The notes under the pieces: generated by a model
Databases searched by the model: none
What the model saw: only the letters and a program-made list of their open reading frames with translations
What the model was told of the DNA's origin: nothing
Assembly (NCBI GenBank): GCA_963781195.1
Contig: CAWAEZ010000008.1
Location: 806,001-870,000 of the forward strand
Direction of reading: 5' to 3'
Length of the DNA stretch: 64,000 nucleotides
DNA from: JAJPKK01 sp963781195
Lineage (GTDB): Bacteria; Pseudomonadota; Alphaproteobacteria; Rhizobiales; Xanthobacteraceae
Shown: positions 1 to 6,976 of the stretch, in pieces
Numbering within the stretch: position 1 is the stretch's first letter
Layout of the letters: every line of letters starts with the position of its first letter
Translations under genes and position numbers: made by a program

Positions 1-507
1 GATCGCGAACATCCGGCCATCGAGCGAAATCGAGATGACCTTATCCTTCCACAGCGCGACGCCGCGATTGTTGACGCCGCAGCAGGTGACGTCGCCGGCC
101 CAGGCGCGGTCGGTGCCGGGGTCCATCTTCCATTTGATGTTGCCCTTCTTGCCGCTGGTGAGATCGATCGCGTAGACCGAACCCCAGCCGTCGGGCACGT
201 ACATGATGCCGTCTTCGACCAGCGGGGTCGCCTCGAGATTGCCGTGCGCATAGCGGCCGCCGCTCTGGAACCCGCTCAATGCCACCGTGAACGCCGGCTT
301 CAGGTTTTTCACGGTGTCGGTGTTGATCTCCTTCAGCGAGGAGAAACGGTGGCCCTGATAGTTGCCGTGATGCAGGATCCAGTTCTGCGGCTCGCGCTGC
401 GGGTTGAGCTCGCGCTCGGTCGTCATGTCGGCAGCGCGCAGCGGCGTCAGCGCGGTCGCCATCAGCAACGCGCCCGCAAAGGCACCGGCGATGGAAGTCG
501 TCCTCAT
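1..507 (-). CDS. PQQ-dependent alcohol dehydrogenase, N-terminal part (runs off the window)
   Basis: The first 169 residues of a periplasmic quinoprotein alcohol dehydrogenase; the gene continues beyond base 1. Residues 1-26 form a Sec signal peptide ending in LRAA. Blade signatures follow: NLEATPLVEDGIMY near 90-103, whose Glu is the family's PQQ-contacting residue, and the vicinal cysteine pair at 142-143 (DVTCCGVNNRGVALW) that forms the eight-membered disulfide ring over PQQ. The CCGVNNRG form looks more like quinoprotein alcohol/ethanol dehydrogenases than MxaF; the residue separating calcium from lanthanide enzymes lies outside the window. The ATG has an upstream GGGAGAG. The PQQ-associated ABC system at 3.5-7.8 kb supports alcohol oxidation. 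Confidence 0.9.
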   Translation of the reverse strand, partial: MRTTSIAGAFAGALLMATALTPLRAADMTTERELNPQREPQNWILHHGNYQGHRFSSLKEINTDTVKNLKPAFTVALSGFQSGGRYAHGNLEATPLVEDGIMYVPDGWGSVYAIDLTSGKKGNIKWKMDPGTDRAWAGDVTCCGVNNRGVALWKDKVISISLDGRMFAI

Positions 508-637
508 GGCATCTCTCCCTTTGGCGCCGGATGATGGTCCCGGCGCGGAAAACTGTGATGCGTGAAGTCTCTGCCGGACCGGCAAATCATCACGTTTTGC
601 GGCACCCTAGGCGGGGGCCTTGGAGGGGTCAATACGA

Positions 638-663
638 CCGACATGTCGGCCGCGCGTGCGGCC
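638..663. promoter_or_regulatory. Two adjacent palindromes upstream of the PQQ dehydrogenase gene
   Basis: A perfect 12-bp palindrome CCGACATGTCGG (638-649) runs into a second inverted repeat GGCCGCGCGTGCGGCC (648-663). They lie 130-155 bases upstream of the dehydrogenase start in the 655-bp region shared with the gene at 817-1161. Dyads here could be an operator, but in GC-rich DNA they may also be fortuitous. Confidence 0.3.
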
Positions 664-670
664 ATGCGTT

Positions 671-733
671 TGATCGACACAGGTGACGCCACAGGTCATC
701 GACACAGGCGATCGAAACAGGTGATCGACACCC
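671..733. repeat. Tandem repeat, five 12-13 bp units of TGATCGACACAGG type
   Basis: Units: 671-683 TGATCGACACAGG, 684-695 TGACGCCACAGG, 696-708 TCATCGACACAGG, 709-721 CGATCGAAACAGG, 722-733 TGATCGACACCC. The array lies 165-225 bases upstream of the PQQ dehydrogenase start. It may be an iteron-like set of regulator sites or a neutral minisatellite; the sequence does not decide. Confidence 0.75.
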
Positions 734-816
734 AAGCCGCGCCGCGAGCACCGCAGTGGGCGGCCGGTGGGCATACTCGTCCGCGCGCCGGCGCCGTGAG
801 GCCCGGCCACGGCCGG

Positions 817-1161
817 CTATTTCTGGCAGGACGTAAGGTCCTTCTCCTCGATCGAAAAGATTTCTCCTGGCTCCACCTTGATGTTGCGGACGAGGCAGAC
901 CCGGCCCGTGGTGTCTTTCAGGGTCGCATCGTAAAGCCCGGGCGCAGTGGCGGTGATGCGCAGCCGCTCATCGGAATCGACGGTGCCGTCCTTGTCGTTC
1001 TTGCACTGGTTATCGCCCCAATTGGTGGTTCCAGCGGGCGCGAGGCGAAAATCCGAGATCGTGTGCGGCGTCAGATTCCAGAATCGGATCGGCCGGTCGG
1101 CGGCAAGCGCGCTCGAAACCAAAGCGATCAGCGCCAGCGGAGCTGCGACGAGCGTCTTCAT
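817..1161 (-). CDS. Small secreted protein of unknown function
   Basis: A 114-residue protein. The start is the ATG preceded by GAGAGGAA; an in-frame extension to 1254 lacks a signal sequence and is unlikely. Residues 1-20 are a typical Sec signal peptide (MKTLVAAPLALIALVSSALA), so the product is probably periplasmic. The mature part holds NLTPHTISDFRLAPAGTTNW, an acidic stretch around DKDGTVDSDERL and two cysteines (in NQCK and GRVCLV), and ends in SCQK. It reads like a small beta-rich domain. I do not recognise a characterised family. It lies upstream of the PQQ dehydrogenase on the same strand, 310 bp away, so a link to alcohol oxidation is possible but unproven. Confidence 0.75.
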   Translation of the reverse strand: MKTLVAAPLALIALVSSALAADRPIRFWNLTPHTISDFRLAPAGTTNWGDNQCKNDKDGTVDSDERLRITATAPGLYDATLKDTTGRVCLVRNIKVEPGEIFSIEEKDLTSCQK

Positions 1162-1364
1162 TTCCTCTCCCTCGTTTCCGGCAATATTAGACGTCTCGCC
1201 GGCCCGGCGAAAGCGGTCAAATTTGCCCGCTGGAGCTTTCAATTCTGCCGGCACCAGACCATCGGTGCAGCGCCCGACGGCACGCCGCCGGGTCGGAAAA
1301 CGGCGCCGCTCAACTTGACAGCGGGCGCGCCACCGGCACTATCAAGTATCGCCCTCTCAAAAAG

Positions 1365-2168
1365 ATGAGCCCAATGGCCGTAACTGCAGCCCCAAGCGAC
1401 TTCCGAGCCGACATTCGTCTGGCGACCGATCAGTTGCCGCTGCTGCGTTGGATGATTTTCACCGGAGTTTGCCTGTTCGGCTTCGTCCTGGCCTGGCATT
1501 ACGGCCTCATTCGGATGATGCTCAACGGCGACAAGACCTACATCTCGGTGATCATCATCGTCCTCTACATCGCCGCTTCGCTGCACTGCATGATGCGCAC
1601 CATCGTGATCTCCCGGGAACTCGACAAGGCGAACCGTGTCTCCGCGCTGGTGAGCGGCGGAACGCACCGTCTCACCGTGGACGGCGAAGACGTGTTGACC
1701 GGGGAGGGGGTGAGGCTCCCGCGGTGCGAGGTCACCACTCACATCCGCAATCTTCTTCTCAAGGCCAGGCTGCAGGGCGACGAGCACCGCCTCGACCAGA
1801 CCTTGCTGCTGCGCGGTCTCGCCGACGCCTTGCGTGGCCCCAACCAGCTCGGAGCCTATGCCGGCGACTCGCTGATCAAGCTCGGGCTGCTCGGCACCAT
1901 CATCGGGTTCATCATGATGCTGGCCCCGATCGCCGGCCTCGACGCCTCGGATCACGCTTCGGTCAAGAGCTCGATGGGTCTGATGAGCGACGGCATGGCG
2001 GTGGCGATGTACACCACCCTGACCGGCCTGATCGGTTCGATCCTGGTGCAGACCCAGTACTACATGCTCGACAAGGCGACCGCACGGCTGTTCGGCCTTG
2101 CTACCAACCTGACCGAGGTCTTTGTGGTTTCCGTGCTCGAGCGAGGCCCGGATGGAAACGTTCGGTAA
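1365..2168 (+). CDS. MotA/TolQ/ExbB-family proton channel protein
   Basis: An inner-membrane protein of 267 residues. Two N-terminal membrane segments (about 24-46 and 58-80) are followed by a cytoplasmic loop of about 85 residues. Two further helices carry the family signature: LIKLGLLGTIIGFIMMLAPI near 170-190 and MAVAMYTTLTGLIGSILVQ near 208-228. These match the pore helices of MotA/TolQ/ExbB stators, which couple the proton gradient to work through a single-pass partner. The next gene overlaps this one by 17 bp and encodes a single-pass protein, fitting that architecture. ATG 1365 is used; ATG 1374 is also possible. No tonB, exbD, tolR or flagellar gene is nearby, so the cargo is unknown. 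Confidence 0.88.
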   Translation: MSPMAVTAAPSDFRADIRLATDQLPLLRWMIFTGVCLFGFVLAWHYGLIRMMLNGDKTYISVIIIVLYIAASLHCMMRTIVISRELDKANRVSALVSGGTHRLTVDGEDVLTGEGVRLPRCEVTTHIRNLLLKARLQGDEHRLDQTLLLRGLADALRGPNQLGAYAGDSLIKLGLLGTIIGFIMMLAPIAGLDASDHASVKSSMGLMSDGMAVAMYTTLTGLIGSILVQTQYYMLDKATARLFGLATNLTEVFVVSVLERGPDGNVR

Positions 2169-2787
2169 CTACCCTGCCGACAGGCCGTTCGATCCCTTCA
2201 GCGTCATGCTGTTCAAGGCGCTGCAGGTGGTTGCGTTTCTGTTTTTCATCGCACTGCTGGCCATGAATCCGGAGACCAAGCAGGGCAAGATCGACACCAA
2301 GGCGGAGTACATCATCACGCTGACCTGGCCGGACAGCCATCCCGACGACATGGACCTCTATGCCGAGGATCCGCTCGGCAACATCGTGTGGTATCACGAG
2401 CGCGAAGCCGGCTTCATGGTGCTCGACCGCGACGACCGCGGCGGCCTCAACAATTCGATCACGGTGAACGGCCGCAAGGTGGCAAATCCGATCCGCCAGG
2501 AGACCATCAGCATCCGCGGCATCATCGCCGGCGAATACACCGTCAACGTGAACTACTACCTCGCCACCCAGGCCGCGCCGGTGCCGGTGACGGTGAAGAT
2601 CGAGAAGGTCAATCCCCATGTCGAGGTTGTGTCCTACGACACCGTGATGCTCGACCACATGGGCCAGGAAAAGACCGCGGCGCGGTTCAAGATCGCCGCG
2701 AACGGCGACATTCTCGACGTGAGCCACCGCGACAAATCTCTCATTCAATTGACCCGCAGCGTCCGCCGTTCGACGTCGGCCAAGTGA
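2152..2787 (+). CDS. Single-pass membrane protein with periplasmic DxDLYxEDPxGN domain; likely channel partner
   Basis: A 211-residue protein. The start METFGNYPADRP sits behind GCGAGG and overlaps the upstream channel gene, implying translational coupling. One helix (about 17-38, VMLFKALQVVAFLFFIALLA) follows Asp14 in RPFDPFSV; the placement resembles the proton-binding Asp at the helix mouth of ExbD/MotB, but this is inference. The periplasmic part begins with a strand and then DDMDLYAEDPLGNIVWY, similar to the D-x-D-L-x4-DP-x-G pattern of DUF2135/YfaP-like Ig-fold domains. There is no OmpA-like peptidoglycan domain and no TonB-binding sequence. No close match to TolR or ExbD is visible. 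Confidence 0.75.
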   Translation: METFGNYPADRPFDPFSVMLFKALQVVAFLFFIALLAMNPETKQGKIDTKAEYIITLTWPDSHPDDMDLYAEDPLGNIVWYHEREAGFMVLDRDDRGGLNNSITVNGRKVANPIRQETISIRGIIAGEYTVNVNYYLATQAAPVPVTVKIEKVNPHVEVVSYDTVMLDHMGQEKTAARFKIAANGDILDVSHRDKSLIQLTRSVRRSTSAK

Positions 2788-2817
2788 CGAGCGCGGCATG
2801 ACGCGAAAGCAGGGGTG

Positions 2818-3399
2818 ATGACCGGGATCGTCCTCGCAATATCGATCGCCTATGCGGTTATCGGGGTCTTGCTGCTCAGCATGGGCCTGACGTCGCGGTT
2901 CGCGTGGTGGATCAAGGCCACGGCCATCGTGGTGACCTGCGGGTTTTTCATCGAGGTGTTCTTCGCCACCAACAGCCTGCTCGGCTGGCCCGGGACCGGA
3001 CATCTGCCGCCGCGGTTCCAGTTGCTGTGGACGCGCGTGGTGGAGCCCGACCCCAAGATCCACGACCCCGGTGCCATCTATCTGTGGGTCGAGGAGCTCG
3101 ACGAGAACAACGTGCCGAGCGGCACCCCGCGCTCCTATCGCATCCGCTACACGCCGCCGCTTGCCGACCGCTCCCTCAAGGCCCGCGACGAAATCATGGC
3201 CGGCAACCCGCAAGAGGGTACTGCCAACGACATGGAAGGCGAAGAGTCCAAGGCCACCGAGCAGCATGCCGAGCAGCAGCTCAGCGGCTCGAACCGGAAC
3301 GACATCGGCACCGGCAACATCGACCTCGATATGCTGGTCAAACAGGCCCAGCAGGTCGAGTTCAGGCCTCTCTCGGGCCCGGTGCTGCCGGCGAAGTAG
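2818..3399 (+). CDS. Membrane protein of unknown function, third gene of the proton-channel cassette
   Basis: A 193-residue protein. ATG 2818 is preferred because AGGGG sits just upstream; GTG 2815 is one codon earlier. Two hydrophobic helices (about 3-23 and 29-51) are followed by a soluble region containing LWVEELDENNVPSGTPRSYR and RYTPPL. The C-terminal third is polar, acidic and glutamine-rich (EGEESKATEQHAEQQ), followed by a short conserved-looking tail, DLDMLVKQAQQVEFRPL. It begins 30 bp after the second gene, so the three genes probably form one transcript. Its job is unknown; assembly with the channel is an inference from position. Confidence 0.7.
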   Translation: MTGIVLAISIAYAVIGVLLLSMGLTSRFAWWIKATAIVVTCGFFIEVFFATNSLLGWPGTGHLPPRFQLLWTRVVEPDPKIHDPGAIYLWVEELDENNVPSGTPRSYRIRYTPPLADRSLKARDEIMAGNPQEGTANDMEGEESKATEQHAEQQLSGSNRNDIGTGNIDLDMLVKQAQQVEFRPLSGPVLPAK

Positions 3400-3422
3400 T
3401 CGCCCCACCGCCACCGCCACCG

Positions 3423-3436
3423 CCTCCGGCCGGAGG
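3423..3436. terminator. Stem-loop between convergent genes
   Basis: Palindrome CCTCCGGCCGGAGG lies in the 69-bp gap between the cassette (ending 3399) and the convergent ABC ATPase gene (ending 3469). There is no clear T-tract, so this is a weak, possibly bidirectional terminator. CCACCG triplets precede it. Confidence 0.4.
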
Positions 3437-3468
3437 TTCTGACCGACCGGAGCGTCTTCGCGTCAGGC

Positions 3469-4371
3469 TCACCTCGCCGTCAGGGCCCGCTCCGGCGGGG
3501 TTTCCGTCATGGCCAGGAAGGCCTGCTCGACGGTGGCGGCGCCGGTATTCGCCAGCAGGGCGGCGGGCGTCGTATCGCTCAGCACCTTTCCCTTGTGCAT
3601 GACGATGACCCGGTCGGCATCCGTGACCTCGTCGCACAGATGGGTGGCCCACAGCACCGCGACGGCGCGCTCGCTGCGCAACGCCAGCAGGAAGCGCAGC
3701 AACTCGGTGCGGCTCGCGGGATCGAGCCCGACCGTCGCCTCGTCCATCAGCAGCACGCGCGGCTCGTGCAGCAGGGCGCGAGCGAGCTCGACCCGGCGGC
3801 GGTTGCCGCCGCTGAGCGTGGTGGCCTTGTCATGGGCGCGATCGGCGAGGCCGAGGCGCACGAGTTCCTTCTGGATCCGGTCGCGGGCGACGGCGCGGGG
3901 AATGCCGTGCAGGCCGGCATGGAACATCAGATTGGAGGTGACGGACAGCTCGAGGTCGAGGGTCGGCTGCTGGAACACGATCCCGAGCCGCGCCAGCGCC
4001 GGCACAGGCTTGCGCGTCATGTCGTGGCCCATCACCTCGATGCGCCCGGAATCCGGAACGAACAGGCCGGAGAGAAGCTGGAACAGCGTCGACTTGCCGG
4101 CCCCGTTCGGGCCGAGCAGCGCGATGAATTCGCCGGGCTGCGCGGCGAAGCTGACGCCGTTGACCGCGCGAACTTTTCCGTAGGTTTTGACCACGTTGTC
4201 GAGCAGCAGGGCAGGTGTGCCGTGGGTCGCCTGCGTGGTGCCTGCGAGCGCGGCGCTTGCAGGCGTCGGATCGCCAGCTGTCGGATCGGCAGGTGTCGGG
4301 TCGGCACCTGTCGGATTGGCCGGACTGGAGCCGACAGGTGTGGGGTTGCCCAGGCGCGAGCGTTCGTCCAT
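3469..4371 (-). CDS. ABC transporter ATP-binding protein of the PQQ-dependent alcohol dehydrogenase system
   Basis: A 300-residue ATPase. Walker A is LLGPNGAGKST, the Q-loop lies in GIVFQQPTLD, the signature is TLSGGNRRRVELARALLH, Walker B is RVLLMDEATVGLD, and the switch His is in LWATHLCDE. The first 50 or so residues are a Pro/Ala/Thr-rich low-complexity leader built from 15-bp repeats before the domain starts at ALLLDNVVKTYG. It matches the drug/alcohol-export type ATPase found with PQQ alcohol dehydrogenases. It is divergent from the propeller gene; binding protein and ABC-2 permease are encoded downstream of that gene. ATG 4371 has GGAGG eleven bases upstream; TTG 4377 is an alternative. 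Confidence 0.9.
   Translation of the reverse strand: MDERSRLGNPTPVGSSPANPTGADPTPADPTAGDPTPASAALAGTTQATHGTPALLLDNVVKTYGKVRAVNGVSFAAQPGEFIALLGPNGAGKSTLFQLLSGLFVPDSGRIEVMGHDMTRKPVPALARLGIVFQQPTLDLELSVTSNLMFHAGLHGIPRAVARDRIQKELVRLGLADRAHDKATTLSGGNRRRVELARALLHEPRVLLMDEATVGLDPASRTELLRFLLALRSERAVAVLWATHLCDEVTDADRVIVMHKGKVLSDTTPAALLANTGAATVEQAFLAMTETPPERALTAR
4258..4317. repeat. Four tandem 15-bp units inside the ABC ATPase gene
   Basis: On the coding strand the unit is close to GATCCGACACCTGCC, giving repeats of D/N-P-T-x-A/G. Boundaries are 4258-4272, 4273-4287, 4288-4302 and 4303-4317. The unit is a multiple of three, so copy changes keep frame and only alter the disordered N-terminal leader. Confidence 0.85.
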
Positions 4372-4506
4372 CAGCAATTCATCCTCCCGCGCGGGGCGTT
4401 GCGCAGGTTGACGCAGCCCACCGGCTCACGCCTTGCCCCGGCACTTCGATAAGTCGTACGCTGGCGACAACCATCTCGGCAAGCGCAAGTAAAAGAGAAC
4501 CCTTTC

Positions 4507-5490
4507 GTGCCCCGTCCCCTGCCGGCTTTCAGCCTTCTCGCCGCGGTCCTGGCCGCTTCATGCTGCTCCGCGTTTGCCAAGGACACGGGGCTCGTCTTCG
4601 TCAGCAATGAGAAGACCAACAACATCATCATCATCGATCCCAAGACCTACAAGGTCGTGAAGGATCTCCGCACCTCGCGGCGGCCGCGCGACATGCATTT
4701 CAGCGCCGATCACACCAAGCTCTACGTCGCCTGCGGCGATGACGACGTCATCGACATCATCGATGTGGCGAAGCTCGAGGTGGTGGGCAAGCTCACCACC
4801 GGATCGAGCCCGGAGACTTTCGGCATCGATGAAAAGCGCCGCCGCATCTACGTTTCCAACGAAGAAGGCTCCTCGCTGTCGGTCATCGACATGGACCAGA
4901 ACATCATCATCCATGAGGTGCCCACCGGCGCCGAGCCCGAAGGCGTGTTCGTCGGCGAGGACGGGCAGTTCGTCTACGTCACCTCCGAGGTCGGCGACCT
5001 CGTCCATCTCGTCGACGCCGAGAGCGGCAACGTGGTTCAGGACGTGGTGGTCGGCACCCGCCCGCGCCGGTTCGCCGCGACCCCCGACGGCAAGGAGCTG
5101 TGGGTTTCGGCCGAGCTGTCCGGCGAGGTCTACATCATCGATCGCAAGAGCTTCACCGTCCAAGGCAAGATCGGGTTCCTGCCGCCCGGCATGCGCAAGA
5201 CCGACGTGACGCCGGTCGACCTGCGGATCACCAAGGACGGCAAAACGGCCTACGTCACGCTCGGACATGCCGCCCATGTGGCGGTGGTGGATGTTCCAAC
5301 CCGAAAGGTCCAGGGCTACATCCTCGTCGGCAAGCGCTCATGGGGGCTCGGCATGTCGCGCGACGAGAAGACGCTTTACGTCGCCAACGGCTTCGGCGAC
5401 GACGTGACCGTGATAGATCTCGCGACCCGCAAGGCCGTCATCTCAATTCCGGTTGGCCGTATTCCCTGGGGCGTGGTGATCGATGACTGA
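4507..5490 (+). CDS. YVTN-repeat beta-propeller protein of the PQQ/ABC system
   Basis: A 327-residue periplasmic protein. GTG 4507 follows AAGAGAA; residues 1-24 are a signal peptide ending in SAFAK. The rest is a series of seven-bladed-propeller repeats of the form LYVACGDDDVIDIID, IYVSNEEGSSLSVID, VYVTSEVGDLVHLVD and LYVANGFGDDVTVID. Propellers of this type occur beside PQQ alcohol dehydrogenases and their ABC transporter and may bind a quinone or alcohol-derived ligand; that role is not demonstrated. The stop overlaps a possible upstream start (5483) of the binding-protein gene, so the two are probably cotranscribed. Confidence 0.9.
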   Translation: MPRPLPAFSLLAAVLAASCCSAFAKDTGLVFVSNEKTNNIIIIDPKTYKVVKDLRTSRRPRDMHFSADHTKLYVACGDDDVIDIIDVAKLEVVGKLTTGSSPETFGIDEKRRRIYVSNEEGSSLSVIDMDQNIIIHEVPTGAEPEGVFVGEDGQFVYVTSEVGDLVHLVDAESGNVVQDVVVGTRPRRFAATPDGKELWVSAELSGEVYIIDRKSFTVQGKIGFLPPGMRKTDVTPVDLRITKDGKTAYVTLGHAAHVAVVDVPTRKVQGYILVGKRSWGLGMSRDEKTLYVANGFGDDVTVIDLATRKAVISIPVGRIPWGVVIDD

Positions 5491-5516
5491 GCGTGCGGGT
5501 TTGCCGTCCGGCGCAA

Positions 5517-5552
5517 CTCTCCTTTCTCTCGCGCAAGCGCGGGGAGGGAGAG
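5517..5552. repeat. Short palindromic repeat upstream of the binding-protein gene
   Basis: Left arm CTCTCCTTTCTCTCGCGC (5517-5534) pairs imperfectly with right arm GCGCGGGGAGGGAGAG (5537-5552) across a two-base loop. It resembles dispersed GC-rich hairpins common between genes in Bradyrhizobium and relatives. The right arm supplies GGGGAGGGAG, the best ribosome-binding sequence for ATG 5561. Confidence 0.6.
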
Positions 5553-5560
5553 ATGGATCG

Positions 5561-6919
5561 ATGGATAGAGCCCCATACGATCGAGGGCTACTCAAACGGG
5601 CCCTGGTAGGGTGGGCAAAGACGCTCTTCGCGCCGTGCCCACGTCGCACGTTCCACGTGGGCACGGCGCTCCGCGCCTTTGCCCACCCTACGAGCCTCAT
5701 CGCGCTGCTGCTTGCGTCGGCTTTGACGTCGTCCGCGCCGGCGCAACCGGCTTCGCCGCCCGCCGCGCCGGTGCAGCCTGCGCCGGCCCAGGCCCAGCCG
5801 CGGCAGCGCATCACCATCGGCTATGTCGATATCGAGGGGGATCCGCGCTACGAGCCGGTGCGCGCCTATGAGCGGCTGATCCTCAAGACGCGCGGTCATC
5901 CGTATCCGGGCGCCGAGATCGGCATCGACGAAGCGCAAGCGCTGGTGCGCGTGCTCAACACCGAGTTCGCGCTCGAGCGCATCACCGTGAAGGCGCCCGA
6001 CCAGGTCGCCGCGGCGGTGACCGGCGCGATGGAGCGCGGGATCAAGTTTTTCCTCATCGACGCGCCGGCCGAGGCTTTCAAGCCGCTGGCGGCGGCGGTG
6101 AAGGGCCGCGATGCGCTGCTGTTCAACGTGTCGGCCCCGGACGATTGGCTGCGCCGCGACCTCTGCTCGCGCGAGATGATCCACACCATCCCGAGCCTCG
6201 CCATGAGCATGGACGGCCTGGTGCAGTACCTGATGTCGCACAAGTGGAAAGACATGCTGGTGTTCGAGGGGCCGTTGCCGGTCGACAGCCAGCGTACCGA
6301 CGCGTTCGCGCGCTCGGTGCAGAAGTTCGGCGGCCGCATCGTCGCCCGCCAGCATTTCAAGCCGGGGACCGATCCGCGCGACCGCGAGCAGAACAATCCC
6401 GCGCTGTTGAGCGCCGGCAACCGCGACTACGACGTGGTGTTCGTGGCCGACGACGCCTTCGACTTCGCGCGGACGGTGCCCTACCACACCGTGCGACCGC
6501 GGCCGGTGGTCGGCAGCATCGACCTGGAGCCGGTCGCCTGGCATTGGACCTGGGAGCACAACGGAGCGCCGCAGGTGAACTCCCGGTTCGAAAAGAAGTC
6601 CGGCGGACGCCGCATGGACAGCCCGGATTTCGCCGCCTGGATCGCGGTGAAGATGATCGTGCAGTCGGCGCTGCGGACCCGCTCGGCCGATTTCGCCAAG
6701 CAGCGCGACTTCATCCTCGGCGACAGCGGCTTCGACGGCGACAAAGGCCTCCCCGTCGGGGTGCGGCCGTGGGATCACCAATTGCGCCAGGCGGTGCTGC
6801 TCGCCGCGCCCTATACGGTGGTGGCGAGCGCTCCGATGGAGGGCTTCCTCCACCGCATCAACGACCTCGACACGCTCGGTGACGACGAGCCGGAAACCCC
6901 TTGCCACTTGAACAAGTAA
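5561..6919 (+). CDS. ABC transporter substrate-binding protein, PQQ-dependent alcohol dehydrogenase system
   Basis: About 452 residues from ATG 5561, chosen for the GGGGAGGGAG upstream; ATG 5483 would extend it but only through repeat DNA. The hydrophobic export core is SLIALLLASALTSSAPA, followed by a proline/alanine linker. The mature part starts RITIGYVDIEGDPRYEPVRA, with a Leu/Ile/Val-binding-protein-like two-lobed fold (about 130-440), as in the PQQ-system binding proteins. It lies between the propeller and the permease genes. Oddly, the n-region of its export signal (FHVGTALRAFAHPTS) is encoded by an 86-bp palindromic repeat, so the N-terminus appears remodelled. Ligand unknown; an alcohol or its oxidation product is inferred from context. 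Confidence 0.85.
   Translation: MDRAPYDRGLLKRALVGWAKTLFAPCPRRTFHVGTALRAFAHPTSLIALLLASALTSSAPAQPASPPAAPVQPAPAQAQPRQRITIGYVDIEGDPRYEPVRAYERLILKTRGHPYPGAEIGIDEAQALVRVLNTEFALERITVKAPDQVAAAVTGAMERGIKFFLIDAPAEAFKPLAAAVKGRDALLFNVSAPDDWLRRDLCSREMIHTIPSLAMSMDGLVQYLMSHKWKDMLVFEGPLPVDSQRTDAFARSVQKFGGRIVARQHFKPGTDPRDREQNNPALLSAGNRDYDVVFVADDAFDFARTVPYHTVRPRPVVGSIDLEPVAWHWTWEHNGAPQVNSRFEKKSGGRRMDSPDFAAWIAVKMIVQSALRTRSADFAKQRDFILGDSGFDGDKGLPVGVRPWDHQLRQAVLLAAPYTVVASAPMEGFLHRINDLDTLGDDEPETPCHLNK
5606..5691. repeat. 86-bp palindromic repeat inside a coding region
   Basis: Left arm starts GTAGGGTGGGCAAAG (5606-5620) and runs to CGCCGTGCCCAC; right arm is the near-exact inverse, ending CTTTGCCCACCCTAC (5677-5691). 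The loop around 5643-5655 is GTCGCACGTTCCA-like. The arms differ only in a short central part. It looks like a dispersed palindromic element as seen across Bradyrhizobium-type genomes, and the reading frame stays open through it. Confidence 0.85.
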
Positions 6920-6976
6920 ATCACCTCAACAAGCAAATCACCTCAACAAGCAAATCACCTCAACAAGCAAATCACC
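6909..6976. repeat. Four tandem 17-bp units between binding-protein and permease genes
   Basis: Units at 6909-6925 (diverged), 6926-6942, 6943-6959 and 6960-6976; the last three are identical TCAACAAGCAAATCACC. The first copy contains the TAA stop of the upstream gene, and the last copy abuts the ATG of the permease. Recent duplication has therefore lengthened the intercistronic gap from about 6 to 57 bases. Confidence 0.9.

Noticed and set aside
5606..5691. Palindrome considered as a transcription terminator
   Set aside because: It lies inside the 5' part of an open gene, has no T-tract, and resembles dispersed repeats.
6909..6976. 17-bp repeats considered as a CRISPR or attachment site
   Set aside because: No spacers, no cas genes or integrase, and the copies abut each other.
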